A stretch of 64,000 nucleotides of DNA from assembly GCA_963749035.1 (NCBI GenBank), contig CAVVKW010000004.1:434001-498000 (forward strand), in the 5' to 3' direction. The notes beneath the pieces are model-generated. The model made no database searches, was not told where the DNA came from, and saw only the letters and a program-made list of their open reading frames with translations. The translations under genes were made by a program, and so were the position numbers. Every line of letters begins with the position of its first letter. The stretch's first letter is position 1. The stretch is from CAVVKW01 sp963749035. Its GTDB lineage: Bacteria > Verrucomicrobiota > Verrucomicrobiia > Chthoniobacterales > JAATET01. This document shows positions 51,438 to 60,366 of the stretch, in pieces.

Positions 51438-52718
51438 ATGTTGATGAAGTCGAACTTAGTGACGGGAATTTTGGTAGGTGGCGTGCTGGCTTTTGTCGGC
51501 TGCGATGGTGGTGAGGCAACGGGCGAGATGGAGTCGTCGGGTGTCGAGGTGGCGGATCGTGAGGGGATGACCGAGGGGGGGGAGACGCCCGAGGCGACGG
51601 GGACTTTCGGGAGCGAAGGCGATCTGGTTGGATTGAAGACGAGGGTCGTCGAAAATTATGCTGATCTCGTGTCTGCGGCCTACCGCGATTCGCTGGCGAC
51701 GGCGGAGACAATGAACGAATCGCTCCAGGCCTTGGTTGATTCGCCTTCGGACGCGACGATGGAGGCCGCCCGGGAGGCTTGGAAAACGGCGCGGGTGCCG
51801 TATTTGCAAACGGAGGCATTTCGATTTTACGGCGGCCCGATCGATCACGAAGAGACGGGGGTGGAAGGATTGCTGAACGCCTGGCCGATGGACGAGGCCT
51901 ACATCGACGGGGTGAAGGGCAACGAGGACGCTGGTGTGATTAACGATCCGGAGGGCCATCCGGAGATCACGGCAGAGTCGTTGTCGAGACTGAACGAGAA
52001 AGACGGCGAGGCGAACATCAGCACGGGCTATCACGCCATCGAATTTTTGCTGTGGGGTCAGGACTTCAACGCCGAAGGGCCGGGCGACCGGAGTTACGAG
52101 GACTATTCGAGCGGAGAGAACGCGGATCGGCGGGGTCAGTATCTGCTCGCCGTGGGGAATTTGCTGGTCGAGCACCTCGAGGGGTTGGTCGGTGAATGGG
52201 AAGCGACCGGGGAAGGAAATTTCCGCTCGGAATTTTTGGCGGCGCCGACGGACGAGAGTCTCCACGATATTTTCACCGGCATCGGGGTTTTGAGCGGATT
52301 CGAAGTGTCGGGTGAACGCCTGGCGGTCGCCTACGAAACGAAGGAGCAGGAGGACGAACACTCGTGTTTCAGCGATACGACTCACGTGGACATGATCGAG
52401 GATTCGCGCGGGATTCAGAACGTGTGGACGGGTCGCTACCGGGGGCGGGAGGGGAACGCGGTCGAAGGTCCGGGATTGAGTGAGTTGGTCGCGGAGAAAA
52501 ATCCGGAGCTGGCGACGAAGCTCGGTGAGCAGATCGCGGCTACGCTCGCGGCAGCGGAAGCGATTCCGACGCCGTTCGACCAGGCAATACTGGGTGACGA
52601 CGAGGCACCGGGTCGCGTGGCGGTCGCGAAGCTCATCGACGGTCTCCGTGATCAGGGAGCGATGATCGTCGAGGCGGCGAAGGAATTTGGACTGACGATC
52701 CAGTTGGACGCCGGGTGA
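51438..52718 (+). CDS. Imelysin family lipoprotein (IrpA/EfeO-like)
   Basis: A 426-residue lipoprotein with lipobox AFVGC (Cys about residue 22). Imelysin features are WKTARVPYLQTEAFRFYGGP and the GYHAIEFLLWG motif (GxHxxE), the metal or heme-linked site of this family. These periplasmic or outer-membrane proteins are iron-regulated and linked with iron uptake. It is followed by a diheme DUF1111 gene, a known pairing in iron-uptake gene sets. ATG 51438 or 51444 both give a valid lipoprotein signal; the GAGAGA upstream favours 51438. Two TGAGAC dyads precede it. Confidence 0.9.
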   Translation: MLMKSNLVTGILVGGVLAFVGCDGGEATGEMESSGVEVADREGMTEGGETPEATGTFGSEGDLVGLKTRVVENYADLVSAAYRDSLATAETMNESLQALVDSPSDATMEAAREAWKTARVPYLQTEAFRFYGGPIDHEETGVEGLLNAWPMDEAYIDGVKGNEDAGVINDPEGHPEITAESLSRLNEKDGEANISTGYHAIEFLLWGQDFNAEGPGDRSYEDYSSGENADRRGQYLLAVGNLLVEHLEGLVGEWEATGEGNFRSEFLAAPTDESLHDIFTGIGVLSGFEVSGERLAVAYETKEQEDEHSCFSDTTHVDMIEDSRGIQNVWTGRYRGREGNAVEGPGLSELVAEKNPELATKLGEQIAATLAAAEAIPTPFDQAILGDDEAPGRVAVAKLIDGLRDQGAMIVEAAKEFGLTIQLDAG

Positions 52719-52746
52719 TCGAGGTCGCTTTGCTGGCGGGAGCCGG

Positions 52747-54168
52747 GTGGTGAGTAGGCTGCGCGTCGCTCTGTTCGCCGTCGTGGTGGGAACGGGAATT
52801 TTGACCGTGGTCGGAGTGGCCGCGGTGAATCACGCCGACGTGCCGGGGCCGGTCGAGGGTGAGGAGTTGTCCGGCGGCGAGACGACGGTCTTCGACACGA
52901 CGGAGAACGCGTTCGGATACGCGGCTCGGAATTTGCGGAGCGAGATGCGGAATTCGTTTTTCGTGGGGAATTCGTTTTTCAAGCAGAATTGGGTCATCGC
53001 CCCGGCCTCGACTTCGGCGAGAGACGGATTGGGGCCGCTCTTCAACGCGCGGTCGTGTTCGGCGTGTCATTTCAAGGACGGGCGAGGTCGTCCGCCGCGG
53101 GAGGGAGAGGAGATGGTGTCGATGTTGCTGCGATTGAGTCGGCCGGGCGACGCGGACGAGCGGGCGGGGGTCCGGCCGGACGAGACCTTCGGCGATCAAC
53201 TTCAGCAGAACGCGATTCCCGGTGCGACCGGTGAAGGAGTGCCCGTGGTGGAATACGAGGAGGTCGTCGGGACCTTTGCGGATGGCGAGTCGTATTCGTT
53301 GCGGAAACCGGATTATCGAATCGAGCGGGGAGGCTACGGCGACGTGCCGGAGGACTTGGAAATTTCACCGCGCGTCGCCCCGCAGATGATTGGAATGGGA
53401 TTGCTCGAAGCGATACCGGAAGAGGTGATCATCGCGCAGGCGGACCCGGACGATCTCGACGGGGACGGAATTTCGGGTCGGCCGAACTGGGTGTGGAACC
53501 ACGAGGTGGGGGTGACGCAAATCGGTCGTTTCGGGTGGAAGGCCAACACGGCTACGGTGCGCGAGCAGGTGGCGGGAGCGTTTCTCGGGGACATGGGTCT
53601 GACGAGTCCGACGCGGACGCACGGTGGGGCGAGTCTGTCGGAGCTCGGGGTGGCTTCGCTCGCTTACGAGGACGAGGATGAGCCGGAGGTCACCGAGAAA
53701 ATTTTTGATCACGTGGTGTTTTACTCGTCGGTCCTGGCGGTTCCCGCGCGACGGGACGTGGACGACCCGGAGGTGCTGGTCGGGAAGAAATTGTTCGACC
53801 GTCTCGGCTGCGTGGCGTGTCACGTTCCCGAATACCAAACGGGCGTCATCGAAGACCTGCCGGAGGTTTCCGGTCAGCGGATCTTTCCGTACACCGATCT
53901 TCTGTTGCACGACATGGGCGACGGATTGGCAGACGGGCGGGCGGACTTCCAGGCGGACGGACGCGAGTGGCGGACGCCGCCGCTGTGGGGAATCGGGCTG
54001 ATCGAGAACGTGAATGGTCACACGGAGTTTCTGCACGACGGCCGCGCGCGGAATCTGGAAGAGGCCATTCTGTGGCACGGCGGGGAAGCGGAGGCGTCGC
54101 GGGATGCCTACAAGAAGTTGGCGGCGGATGAGCGGGCGGCGGTGATTGCGTTTCTGGAGTCGCTGTAG
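52747..54168 (+). CDS. Diheme oxidoreductase-like c-type cytochrome (DUF1111)
   Basis: A 473-residue exported protein with an N-terminal TM or uncleaved signal segment (residues about 6-28). Two heme-binding motifs, CSACH (Cys104-His108) and CVACH (Cys355-His359), flank a long domain with DGDGISGRPNWVW, which resembles a calcium-binding loop, and FGWKANTATVREQ. This arrangement is the DUF1111 diheme family, related to diheme peroxidases and MauG. The protein probably moves electrons in the envelope, possibly for iron reduction or release alongside the imelysin protein. It starts at GTG 52747 (or the next GTG), 28 bp behind the imelysin stop. Confidence 0.9.
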   Translation: MVSRLRVALFAVVVGTGILTVVGVAAVNHADVPGPVEGEELSGGETTVFDTTENAFGYAARNLRSEMRNSFFVGNSFFKQNWVIAPASTSARDGLGPLFNARSCSACHFKDGRGRPPREGEEMVSMLLRLSRPGDADERAGVRPDETFGDQLQQNAIPGATGEGVPVVEYEEVVGTFADGESYSLRKPDYRIERGGYGDVPEDLEISPRVAPQMIGMGLLEAIPEEVIIAQADPDDLDGDGISGRPNWVWNHEVGVTQIGRFGWKANTATVREQVAGAFLGDMGLTSPTRTHGGASLSELGVASLAYEDEDEPEVTEKIFDHVVFYSSVLAVPARRDVDDPEVLVGKKLFDRLGCVACHVPEYQTGVIEDLPEVSGQRIFPYTDLLLHDMGDGLADGRADFQADGREWRTPPLWGIGLIENVNGHTEFLHDGRARNLEEAILWHGGEAEASRDAYKKLAADERAAVIAFLESL

Positions 54169-54281
54169 CGTCGTCTGCTCTCCGGCGGGCGCGGGTCGTC
54201 GCAACGGACGGTTTCCGTTCGCCGTTTTAGTCTGTTTCGGCGATCGAAAGTCGGGCACTCTCCAGGTCCCCCCCAGACATT

Positions 54282-55700
54282 ATGAGTGACTCCCCCCGTC
54301 CTGACTCCGTCGGCGCCGAATCTGCCAGCCTCGGCTTCGTTCTCCTGATTAGCTGCGTGGCCGCGCTCGGAGGATTTCTTTTCGGCTACGACAGCGGCTG
54401 CATCAACGGGACGGTGGACGCCCTGCAGAAGGCTTTCGGGGCGAGCAACCTGGGAAGTGGATTTAACGTCGCGTCGATGTTGCTCGGGTGTGCGGTCGGA
54501 GCATTTTTTGCGGGTCAGATTGCGGATCGCTTTGGTCGGCGGACGGCGCTCTTTGCGGCGGCGTTCTGTTTTTTCGTGAGTTCATGGGGCTCGGGGGCGG
54601 CACCGAGTTCGGAGTGGTTCATCGCGGCGCGGCTGATCGGTGGTTTGGCGGTCGGAGCGGCCAGCGTGATCGCGCCGGCTTACATCAGCGAGGTTTCGCC
54701 GCCGGCTTATCGCGGGCGGCTGGCGAGTTTGCAACAGATGGCGATCGTCCTCGGTCTGTTCCTGGCGTTCCTGACGAACTACCTCATCGCCGCGGCGGCG
54801 GGGGGAGCGAGCAACGAATTCTGGTGGGGGTTCGAGGCGTGGCAGTGGATGTTTTGGGCGGAATTGGTGCCGCTGCTGTTTTTCTTCGTCGGGCTATTCT
54901 TGATCCCGGAATCGCCGCGGTTCCTCGTGGCCGTGGGGCGGAACGACGAGGCGGAGAAAGTCCTTCGCAGAGTGACGGGATCCGGGGCGGGAGAGAAGGT
55001 GCGGGAGATTCAGGGGACACTCGAAGCCGGACGACGTCCGAGGCTGCGAGATCTCGTCGACAACTCGACGAAGACGGTCCGGCCAATCGTGTGGGTCGGG
55101 CTCGCGATCGCCTCGCTCCAGCAATTGGTCGGGATTAACGTCGTCTTCTACTACGGCGAGGTGCTTTGGCAGGCGGCGGGGTTCTCGACCGACGACGCGC
55201 TCAAAATCAACGTGATTGGTGGGGTGATCAACGTCGCATCGACGCTCGTGGCGATCGCGCTCGTTGATCGGTGGGGGCGGAAACCGCTGCTGCTGACAGG
55301 CTCGATCGGAATGGCGTGTACGCTCGCGATCCTGGCGGTGATCTTCGGAACGGCGAACGTCGGCGCGGGCGGACGTTTGGACCTGAGCTCGCAGCTGGGG
55401 ACGGGCGCGTTGATCGCGGCGAATCTCTACATCGTGTTTTTCGGGATTTCCTGGGGCCCGGTGATGTGGGTGTTGCTCGGCGAGATGTTTCCCAATCAGA
55501 TTCGCGGCGCGGCACTGGCGGTGACTGGGTTGTCGCAATGGCTGACGAATTTCGTGGTGACGATGTCGTTTCCGCCGTTGTTGGCGAGCATCGGACTGGG
55601 CGGAGCTTACGCGCTCTACGCGGTGTTTGCGGTGATCTCGATTCTCGTGGTCCGGGCGATCGTGCCGGAGACGAAGGGGCGGACGCTGGAACAGATGTGA
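54282..55700 (+). CDS. Sugar porter MFS transporter (XylE/GLUT-like)
   Basis: A 472-residue, 12-TM sugar:H+ symporter. The family motifs appear in order: GGFLFGYDSGCINGT (TM1), ADRFGRR (loop 2-3), PESPRFL, QQLVGINVVFYYGE (TM7), DRWGRK (loop 8-9), and PETKGRTLEQM after TM12. Substrate is probably a hexose or pentose; xylose isomerase 3 kb downstream makes xylose or glucose a fair guess. A histone-like gene is convergent and separated by a good terminator. Confidence 0.95.
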   Translation: MSDSPRPDSVGAESASLGFVLLISCVAALGGFLFGYDSGCINGTVDALQKAFGASNLGSGFNVASMLLGCAVGAFFAGQIADRFGRRTALFAAAFCFFVSSWGSGAAPSSEWFIAARLIGGLAVGAASVIAPAYISEVSPPAYRGRLASLQQMAIVLGLFLAFLTNYLIAAAAGGASNEFWWGFEAWQWMFWAELVPLLFFFVGLFLIPESPRFLVAVGRNDEAEKVLRRVTGSGAGEKVREIQGTLEAGRRPRLRDLVDNSTKTVRPIVWVGLAIASLQQLVGINVVFYYGEVLWQAAGFSTDDALKINVIGGVINVASTLVAIALVDRWGRKPLLLTGSIGMACTLAILAVIFGTANVGAGGRLDLSSQLGTGALIAANLYIVFFGISWGPVMWVLLGEMFPNQIRGAALAVTGLSQWLTNFVVTMSFPPLLASIGLGGAYALYAVFAVISILVVRAIVPETKGRTLEQM

Positions 55701-55778
55701 TTGAGCGGAGGAGGAGTCTCGTCCGGTCGAACCCACGGGAAGGGGGGGCGATGCGAAGTCGAGCCGTCGGAAAGAAAA

Positions 55779-55802
55779 CGGGGCGTCTGGAAGGACGCCC
55801 CG
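55779..55802 (-). terminator. Rho-independent terminator of the histone-like gene
   Basis: CGGGGCGTC (55779-55787) and GACGCCCCG (55794-55802) form a perfect 9-bp GC stem with a six-base loop. On the minus strand it is followed by TTTTCTTT, the expected U tract, 26 bp after the stop at 55828. On the plus strand no T tract follows, so it serves the histone-like gene chiefly. Confidence 0.85.
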
Positions 55803-55827
55803 CGTTCGAAGAAGCTGACGGACCGGA

Positions 55828-56241
55828 TTATTTCCCGAAGATCTTCTGAAGATTGTCGGTGCCGACGTCGACGGCCTTATGGAGATTTCCGGAGGCTCGG
55901 GAGAGGAGGGTGTTGGCCCGCTTTTTCGCGGCGAGACGGCCTTTGGCGGTCTGCGTTGCGCCGTCGCGAATGCGGTCGCGGAGAACGGAAGCGGCTTGAT
56001 CGACGAGGCTGAGGGCCTGCTCGGCGAGCTTCTGTTCGCGGTCGCCGGGGATAGCCTTGGTGGCTTTTGCCTTGGCGGCAGCGGTCTTCGGAATGGTGGC
56101 TTTCTTCGCCGCCGTCTTGACGGTCCGCTTTGCGGAGGTCGCGGTCCGCTTCGCAGCCGCGCTGGTGGAATTGGCCGGAGACTTCTTCGCGGCCGGGGAG
56201 GAGTTCTTCGCGGTGGTGGTTTTCTTTTTTGCGGTTGCCAT
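55828..56241 (-). CDS. Histone H1-like Lys/Ala-rich nucleoid protein
   Basis: A 137-residue basic protein. Residues 1-65 are Lys/Ala/Thr-rich without fold (many AAKK and AAKA motifs), like the tails of eukaryotic H1, chlamydial Hc1/Hc2 and AlgP. Residues about 66-137 are predicted helices (REQKLAEQALSLVDQAASVL) rich in both acidic and basic residues. It probably binds and condenses DNA. The gene is convergent with the sugar transporter and has a clear terminator behind it. The N-terminal tail would likely vary in length between related strains. Confidence 0.78.
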   Translation of the reverse strand: MATAKKKTTTAKNSSPAAKKSPANSTSAAAKRTATSAKRTVKTAAKKATIPKTAAAKAKATKAIPGDREQKLAEQALSLVDQAASVLRDRIRDGATQTAKGRLAAKKRANTLLSRASGNLHKAVDVGTDNLQKIFGK

Positions 56242-56319
56242 GGTGAAGTCTTAGTGGAATGCGCTGGCTTCCACAATGATGATTGCGTTTGGGAGGCTGG
56301 CTCGTGATACGTTTTTCTG

Positions 56320-56799
56320 ATGCAAGAGCTGCTCGATTTACTGGAACACGATCCGATGAAGCCGCGCGAGGATTTGGCTCGGATGCTGAATCTTTCCCTC
56401 GAGGAAGTGCTGGAAAAGATCGCGAAGCTCGAGGCCGACGGGGTGATCGTCGAATACCAAACGGTGATCAACCGCGACAAGTGGAGTCCCGACCTGGTGA
56501 CCTCGCTGGTCGAGGTGAGGATCACGCCGGAGCGCGACGGCGGGTTTAATCGCATCGCGGCGCGCATCGCAAAATTTGACGAGGTGCAGAGCTGTTACCT
56601 GATGAGCGGCGGATACGATTTGCTGATTCAGCTCGAGGCGGGAAATCTGCGCGAGGTGGCGGATTTCGTCGCGCGAAAGCTGAGTACGATCGAAGGGGTG
56701 GTGTCGACCGCGACGCGGTTTCGTCTGCAGACCTACAAAGAGAACGGCACATTTTACGCTGAGGAGTTGGCACCGGAACGTCTGGCTGTATCGCCTTGA
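56320..56799 (+). CDS. Lrp/AsnC family transcriptional regulator
   Basis: A 159-residue regulator. An HTH occupies about residues 14-55 (REDLARMLNLSLEEVLEKIA), followed by a RAM effector-binding domain (TSLVEVRITPE, LMSGGYDLLIQLEAGNLREV and STIEGVVSTATRF). The stop overlaps the aminotransferase start (TTGA), so it most likely controls amino acid or keto acid metabolism, similar to Lrp-type/aminotransferase pairs such as AlaR-AlaT. ATG 56320 begins the domain at once. Confidence 0.93.
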   Translation: MQELLDLLEHDPMKPREDLARMLNLSLEEVLEKIAKLEADGVIVEYQTVINRDKWSPDLVTSLVEVRITPERDGGFNRIAARIAKFDEVQSCYLMSGGYDLLIQLEAGNLREVADFVARKLSTIEGVVSTATRFRLQTYKENGTFYAEELAPERLAVSP

Positions 56800-57977
56800 G
56801 GAATCCCGTCGCTGATCACATCCGGGACATCCCGAAGTCGGGAATCCGGGATTTTTTCGAGATCGTCCAGTCGATGGACGACGTGATTTCGCTCGGCATC
56901 GGCGAGCCCGACTTCGTCACGCCGTGGCACATTCGTGAGGCGGCCATTTATTCGCTGGAGCGGGGCCGCACCGGGTATTCGTCGAACCTCGGGTTGCCGC
57001 GTCTGAGGCAGTCGATTTCGAAATACGTCGAGCGGTCGTTTGGATTGCAATACGACCCCAAGCACGAGGTGTTGGTATCGGTCGGGGTGTCCGAAGCGAT
57101 CGACTCCGCGCTGCGCGCGATCCTGAACCCCGGGGACGAGGTGCTTTATCACGAGCCGTGCTACGTCTCATACAATCCGAGCGTGGCTTTGGCGTTCGGA
57201 AAGGCGCGGGCGATCCCGACTCGGGTCGAGGACGAGTTTGTTCTGCGAGCGGAGGATCTGGACGCGGCGGTGGGTCCAAAGTCGCGCGTCGTGATGCTGA
57301 ATTTCCCGACGAACCCGACGGGGGCAACGTTGACGTTGAAGGAAGCGGCCGCGCTGGCGGAGGTCTGCGTGCGTCGGGATTTGATCGTGCTGACGGACGA
57401 AATTTACAGTGAGCTGACGTACGACGGCGGGCGTTGCGAGAGTCTGGCTTCGTTCCCGGGTATGCGGGAGCGGACGGTGCTGCTGAACGGCATGTCGAAG
57501 GCCTACGCGATGACCGGTTTTCGGATTGGTTACGCCTGTGGGCCGAGCGTGATCATCGAGGCGATGATGAAGATTCATCAATACGCGATTCTTTGCGCTT
57601 CGATCACGAGTCAGGATGCTGCGATCGAGGCGTTGGATCGTGGGGCACCCGCGGTGGCCCGGATGCGATCGGAATACGGGCGAAGGCGTAATTTTATCGT
57701 GACTTCGCTCAACGCGATGGGACTGGAATGCTTCCGGCCGCGCGGCGCGTTTTACGTTTTCCCCAACGTTCGAAGCACGGGGCTGACGAGTGCGGAGTTT
57801 TCGATGAGGCTGTTGCGTGAGAAGAACGTCGCGGTGGTGCCGGGCACGGCGTTTGGCGGGTGTGGGGAGGGATTCGTGCGGGCGAGTTACGCGACGGGAA
57901 TGGAAGACATCAAGATTGCGATGAAGCGCATGGCGGAATTCGTTGCTGGATTGAACGTGTCGAACGCGGGCAAATGA
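56796..57977 (+). CDS. PLP-dependent class I/II aminotransferase
   Basis: A 393-residue fold-type I aminotransferase. GYSSNLGLPRLRQSISKYVE, LNFPTNPTGATL (PLP phosphate side), DEIYSELTY, and NGMSKAYAMTGFRIGY with the Schiff-base lysine match aspartate/alanine aminotransferase families. Overlap with an Lrp gene suggests an alanine- or branched-chain-type substrate range. The start is TTG 56796, within the TTGA overlap; GTG 56808 is an alternative. Confidence 0.93.
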   Translation: MRNPVADHIRDIPKSGIRDFFEIVQSMDDVISLGIGEPDFVTPWHIREAAIYSLERGRTGYSSNLGLPRLRQSISKYVERSFGLQYDPKHEVLVSVGVSEAIDSALRAILNPGDEVLYHEPCYVSYNPSVALAFGKARAIPTRVEDEFVLRAEDLDAAVGPKSRVVMLNFPTNPTGATLTLKEAAALAEVCVRRDLIVLTDEIYSELTYDGGRCESLASFPGMRERTVLLNGMSKAYAMTGFRIGYACGPSVIIEAMMKIHQYAILCASITSQDAAIEALDRGAPAVARMRSEYGRRRNFIVTSLNAMGLECFRPRGAFYVFPNVRSTGLTSAEFSMRLLREKNVAVVPGTAFGGCGEGFVRASYATGMEDIKIAMKRMAEFVAGLNVSNAGK

Positions 57978-58062
57978 ACGAGTTGAGTTTGGGTCGCCGG
58001 AGCTGACTTCGGTCCGGGTGGCTTGATCTCCCTTGCGGTTTGCGGCATGAGGGTTGGCTCCC

Positions 58063-58791
58063 ATGGCTAAAAAGACCGTTCGACTCGCAGACCTCGACCA
58101 AGCCCGCTCGCTCAAACCGAGCGAATACAAGGAGGAGCTGAAGGAATTGCAACTGCGGATGCTGCATCTTCAGTTCGAACTGAAGGAGCGGAAGCGGCCG
58201 TTGATCATTGTCGTGGAGGGTCCGGACGCCGCAGGAAAAGGTGGCGCGATCCGCCGATTGACGGAGAAATTGGATCCGCGGCTGATCCGGGTGTGGTCGA
58301 TCGTGAAGCCGACGCCGGAGGAGTATCGGCACCACTACCTGTGGCGATTCTGGAACAAGCTGCCGGCCTACGGCGAGACGGCGATCTTTGATCGGTCGTG
58401 GTATGGGCGGGTCCTAGTCGAGCGGGCGGAGGGATTCGCCACTGACGCGGAGTGGCGCCGGGCGTATCAAGAAATCAACGAGTTCGAGCGCCAGTTGACG
58501 GACGATGGGACGGTGATCGTGAAGTTGTTCATCCACGTCGACAAGGATGAGCAATTAAAGAGGTTCAAGGCGAGGGAAGCCGATCCTTACAAACACTGGA
58601 AGATCAGCGACGAGGACTGGAGGAATCGGGAGAAGTGGGACGTTCACGTCGAGGCCGCGGAGGACATGTTCGCGAAAACGTCGCCGGAAAATGCGCCTTG
58701 GAAGGTGATCGCCGGAAATTTCAAGTGGCCTGCGCGAGTGAAAACAGCCAAAACTGTGGTCGATCGAGTGACGAGCGCGCTCGATCTCTAA
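58063..58791 (+). CDS. ppk2: Polyphosphate kinase 2 family protein
   Basis: A 242-residue PPK2-family kinase that uses polyphosphate to phosphorylate nucleotides (NMP or NDP) or the reverse. Walker A GPDAAGKGGAIRRL, then VWSIVKPTPEEYRHHYLWRFW, and the lid or Walker B region DRSWYGRVLVERAEGF are all present. The single-domain length fits class I or III. ATG 58063 is preferred to TTG 58054. It ends 36 bp before xylA; co-transcription is possible but no functional tie is evident. Confidence 0.92.
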   Translation: MAKKTVRLADLDQARSLKPSEYKEELKELQLRMLHLQFELKERKRPLIIVVEGPDAAGKGGAIRRLTEKLDPRLIRVWSIVKPTPEEYRHHYLWRFWNKLPAYGETAIFDRSWYGRVLVERAEGFATDAEWRRAYQEINEFERQLTDDGTVIVKLFIHVDKDEQLKRFKAREADPYKHWKISDEDWRNREKWDVHVEAAEDMFAKTSPENAPWKVIAGNFKWPARVKTAKTVVDRVTSALDL

Positions 58792-58827
58792 CCCTCAATA
58801 CTCACGTAGTTTTACGCAGATCCATTA

Positions 58828-60141
58828 ATGAAGTCCGCATTTCCTCAGATTCAGTCCATCGCATTCGAAGGCTCCGACTCCCGCACACCCCTCGCATTCA
58901 AGCACTACAACGCTGACGAGAAGGTCGAAGGCAAGGCGATGAGCGATCATCTGCGCTTCTCGGTCGCATACTGGCACGCATTTCGGAACGAGTTGAGCGA
59001 TCCCTTCGGTGCCGGAACGGCGATTCGACCTTGGGATGACGGGACGGATTCCGTCGAGAACGCCTGCAACCGGGCGAGGGTGGCGTTTGAATTTATCGAG
59101 AAAATCGGTGCGCCATTTTACGCGTTTCACGACCGTGACGTGGCTCCGGAAGGCGATTCGCTGGCGGAGTCGAACCGCAATCTCGACGCGGTGGTGAAGG
59201 TCCTGAAGGAAGAGCAGGAACGGACGGGGACCAAGCTGCTTTGGGGCACGGCGTGCCTCTTCGCCAATCCGCGGTTCTGTCACGGTGCGGCGACGAGTCC
59301 GAACGCGGACGTTTACGCCTACGCCGGGGCGCAGGTGAAGAAAGCGATCGAGGTGACCCACGAGTTAGGCGGCGAGGGCTACACCTTTTGGGGTGGACGC
59401 GAGGGTTACGCGACGCTGTGGAATACCGACATGAAGCGAGAGCTCGATCACCTGGCGCGCTTCCTTCACATGGCCGTGGATTACAAGAAAGAGATTGGGT
59501 TCACCGGGCAGTTCTACATCGAGCCGAAGCCGCGCGAACCTTCGACCCACCAATATGACTCCGACGCGGCGGCGTGTCTGAATTTTCTTCGGCAGTATGA
59601 TCTGCTGGAGCACTTCAAGCTGAACCTCGAAACGAACCACGCGACGCTGGCGGGCCACACGATGCGGCACGAGATGCGGGTGGCGATCGACGCGGATGCG
59701 CTTGGATCGGTCGACGCGAATACGGGTGACGAACTCATCGGCTGGGACACGGATCAATTCCCGACCAACCTCTACCTGACGACGGACATCATGCTCGAAG
59801 TGCTGGGAATGGGCGGATTGACGACCGGCGGAATGAATTTCGACGCGAAGCCGCGGCGTGAGAGTTTCGAAGTCGAGGATCTGTTTCACGCGCACGTCGC
59901 AGGGATGGACGCCTTCGCTCGCGGGTTGAAGATTGCCGCCGCGATCCGGGCTGACGGTCGGGTCGATGAGATCGTGAAGAATCGCTACGCGTCCTGGAAC
60001 TCCGGGATCGGTGCCGAGATCGAAGCGGGCAGTGTCGGGTTCGCGGAGCTCGAGAAGCACGCTCTGGGTAACGCGGATCCCGTGCAGCACACGAGTGGGC
60101 GTCAGGAGCGGCTCGAGGCGATCGTCAACGAATTGATCTGA
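58828..60141 (+). CDS. xylA: Xylose (glucose) isomerase
   Basis: A 437-residue class II xylose isomerase that converts D-xylose to D-xylulose (and D-glucose to D-fructose). The metal-site and catalytic motifs are complete: YAFHDRDVAPEGD (catalytic His), FWGGREGY, FYIEPKPREPSTHQYD (metal Glu), LETNHATLAGHTMRHE and WDTDQFPTN. There is no xylulokinase gene in the window. The sugar transporter at 54282 could supply substrate. ATG 58828 lies 36 bp after the ppk2 stop. Downstream, two GC-rich hairpins separate it from the convergent L,D-transpeptidase gene. Confidence 0.97.
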   Translation: MKSAFPQIQSIAFEGSDSRTPLAFKHYNADEKVEGKAMSDHLRFSVAYWHAFRNELSDPFGAGTAIRPWDDGTDSVENACNRARVAFEFIEKIGAPFYAFHDRDVAPEGDSLAESNRNLDAVVKVLKEEQERTGTKLLWGTACLFANPRFCHGAATSPNADVYAYAGAQVKKAIEVTHELGGEGYTFWGGREGYATLWNTDMKRELDHLARFLHMAVDYKKEIGFTGQFYIEPKPREPSTHQYDSDAAACLNFLRQYDLLEHFKLNLETNHATLAGHTMRHEMRVAIDADALGSVDANTGDELIGWDTDQFPTNLYLTTDIMLEVLGMGGLTTGGMNFDAKPRRESFEVEDLFHAHVAGMDAFARGLKIAAAIRADGRVDEIVKNRYASWNSGIGAEIEAGSVGFAELEKHALGNADPVQHTSGRQERLEAIVNELI

Positions 60142-60222
60142 CGTGGACGTCGCCGGGATCGCGGGGGCGTCGGCTTCCAAGCGCGGAGAGTCGAGCCTCA
60201 CGCGCTCGGGCGAAGCTCTGGG

Positions 60223-60248
60223 CTGCCGGTGCCGGTAGTCACCGGCAG
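60223..60248. terminator. Hairpin 1 between convergent xylA and L,D-transpeptidase genes
   Basis: CTGCCGGTG (60223-60231) and CACCGGCAG (60240-60248) are perfect 9-bp arms with an eight-base loop, 82 bp after xylA. No T tract follows, so a factor-dependent or processing role is as likely as intrinsic termination. Confidence 0.5.
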
Positions 60249-60292
60249 TCCCTCCAAGTGATGACGCCGGCGTGGCGGAGGACCACTACGCA

Positions 60293-60333
60293 GTCGCGCC
60301 GACCGTGCCGATCAAGGCGGCGGTCGGCGCGAC
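60293..60333. terminator. Hairpin 2 (13-bp stem) between convergent genes
   Basis: GTCGCGCCGACCG (60293-60305) and CGGTCGGCGCGAC (60321-60333) are perfect 13-bp arms; the loop has a further GCC-GGC pair. It stands 33 bp behind the stop of the minus-strand L,D-transpeptidase gene. Neither side has a T tract. Confidence 0.55.
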
Positions 60334-60366
60334 GGGATTTGGTGAGGACCGAGTGGGTCCGCGTTA

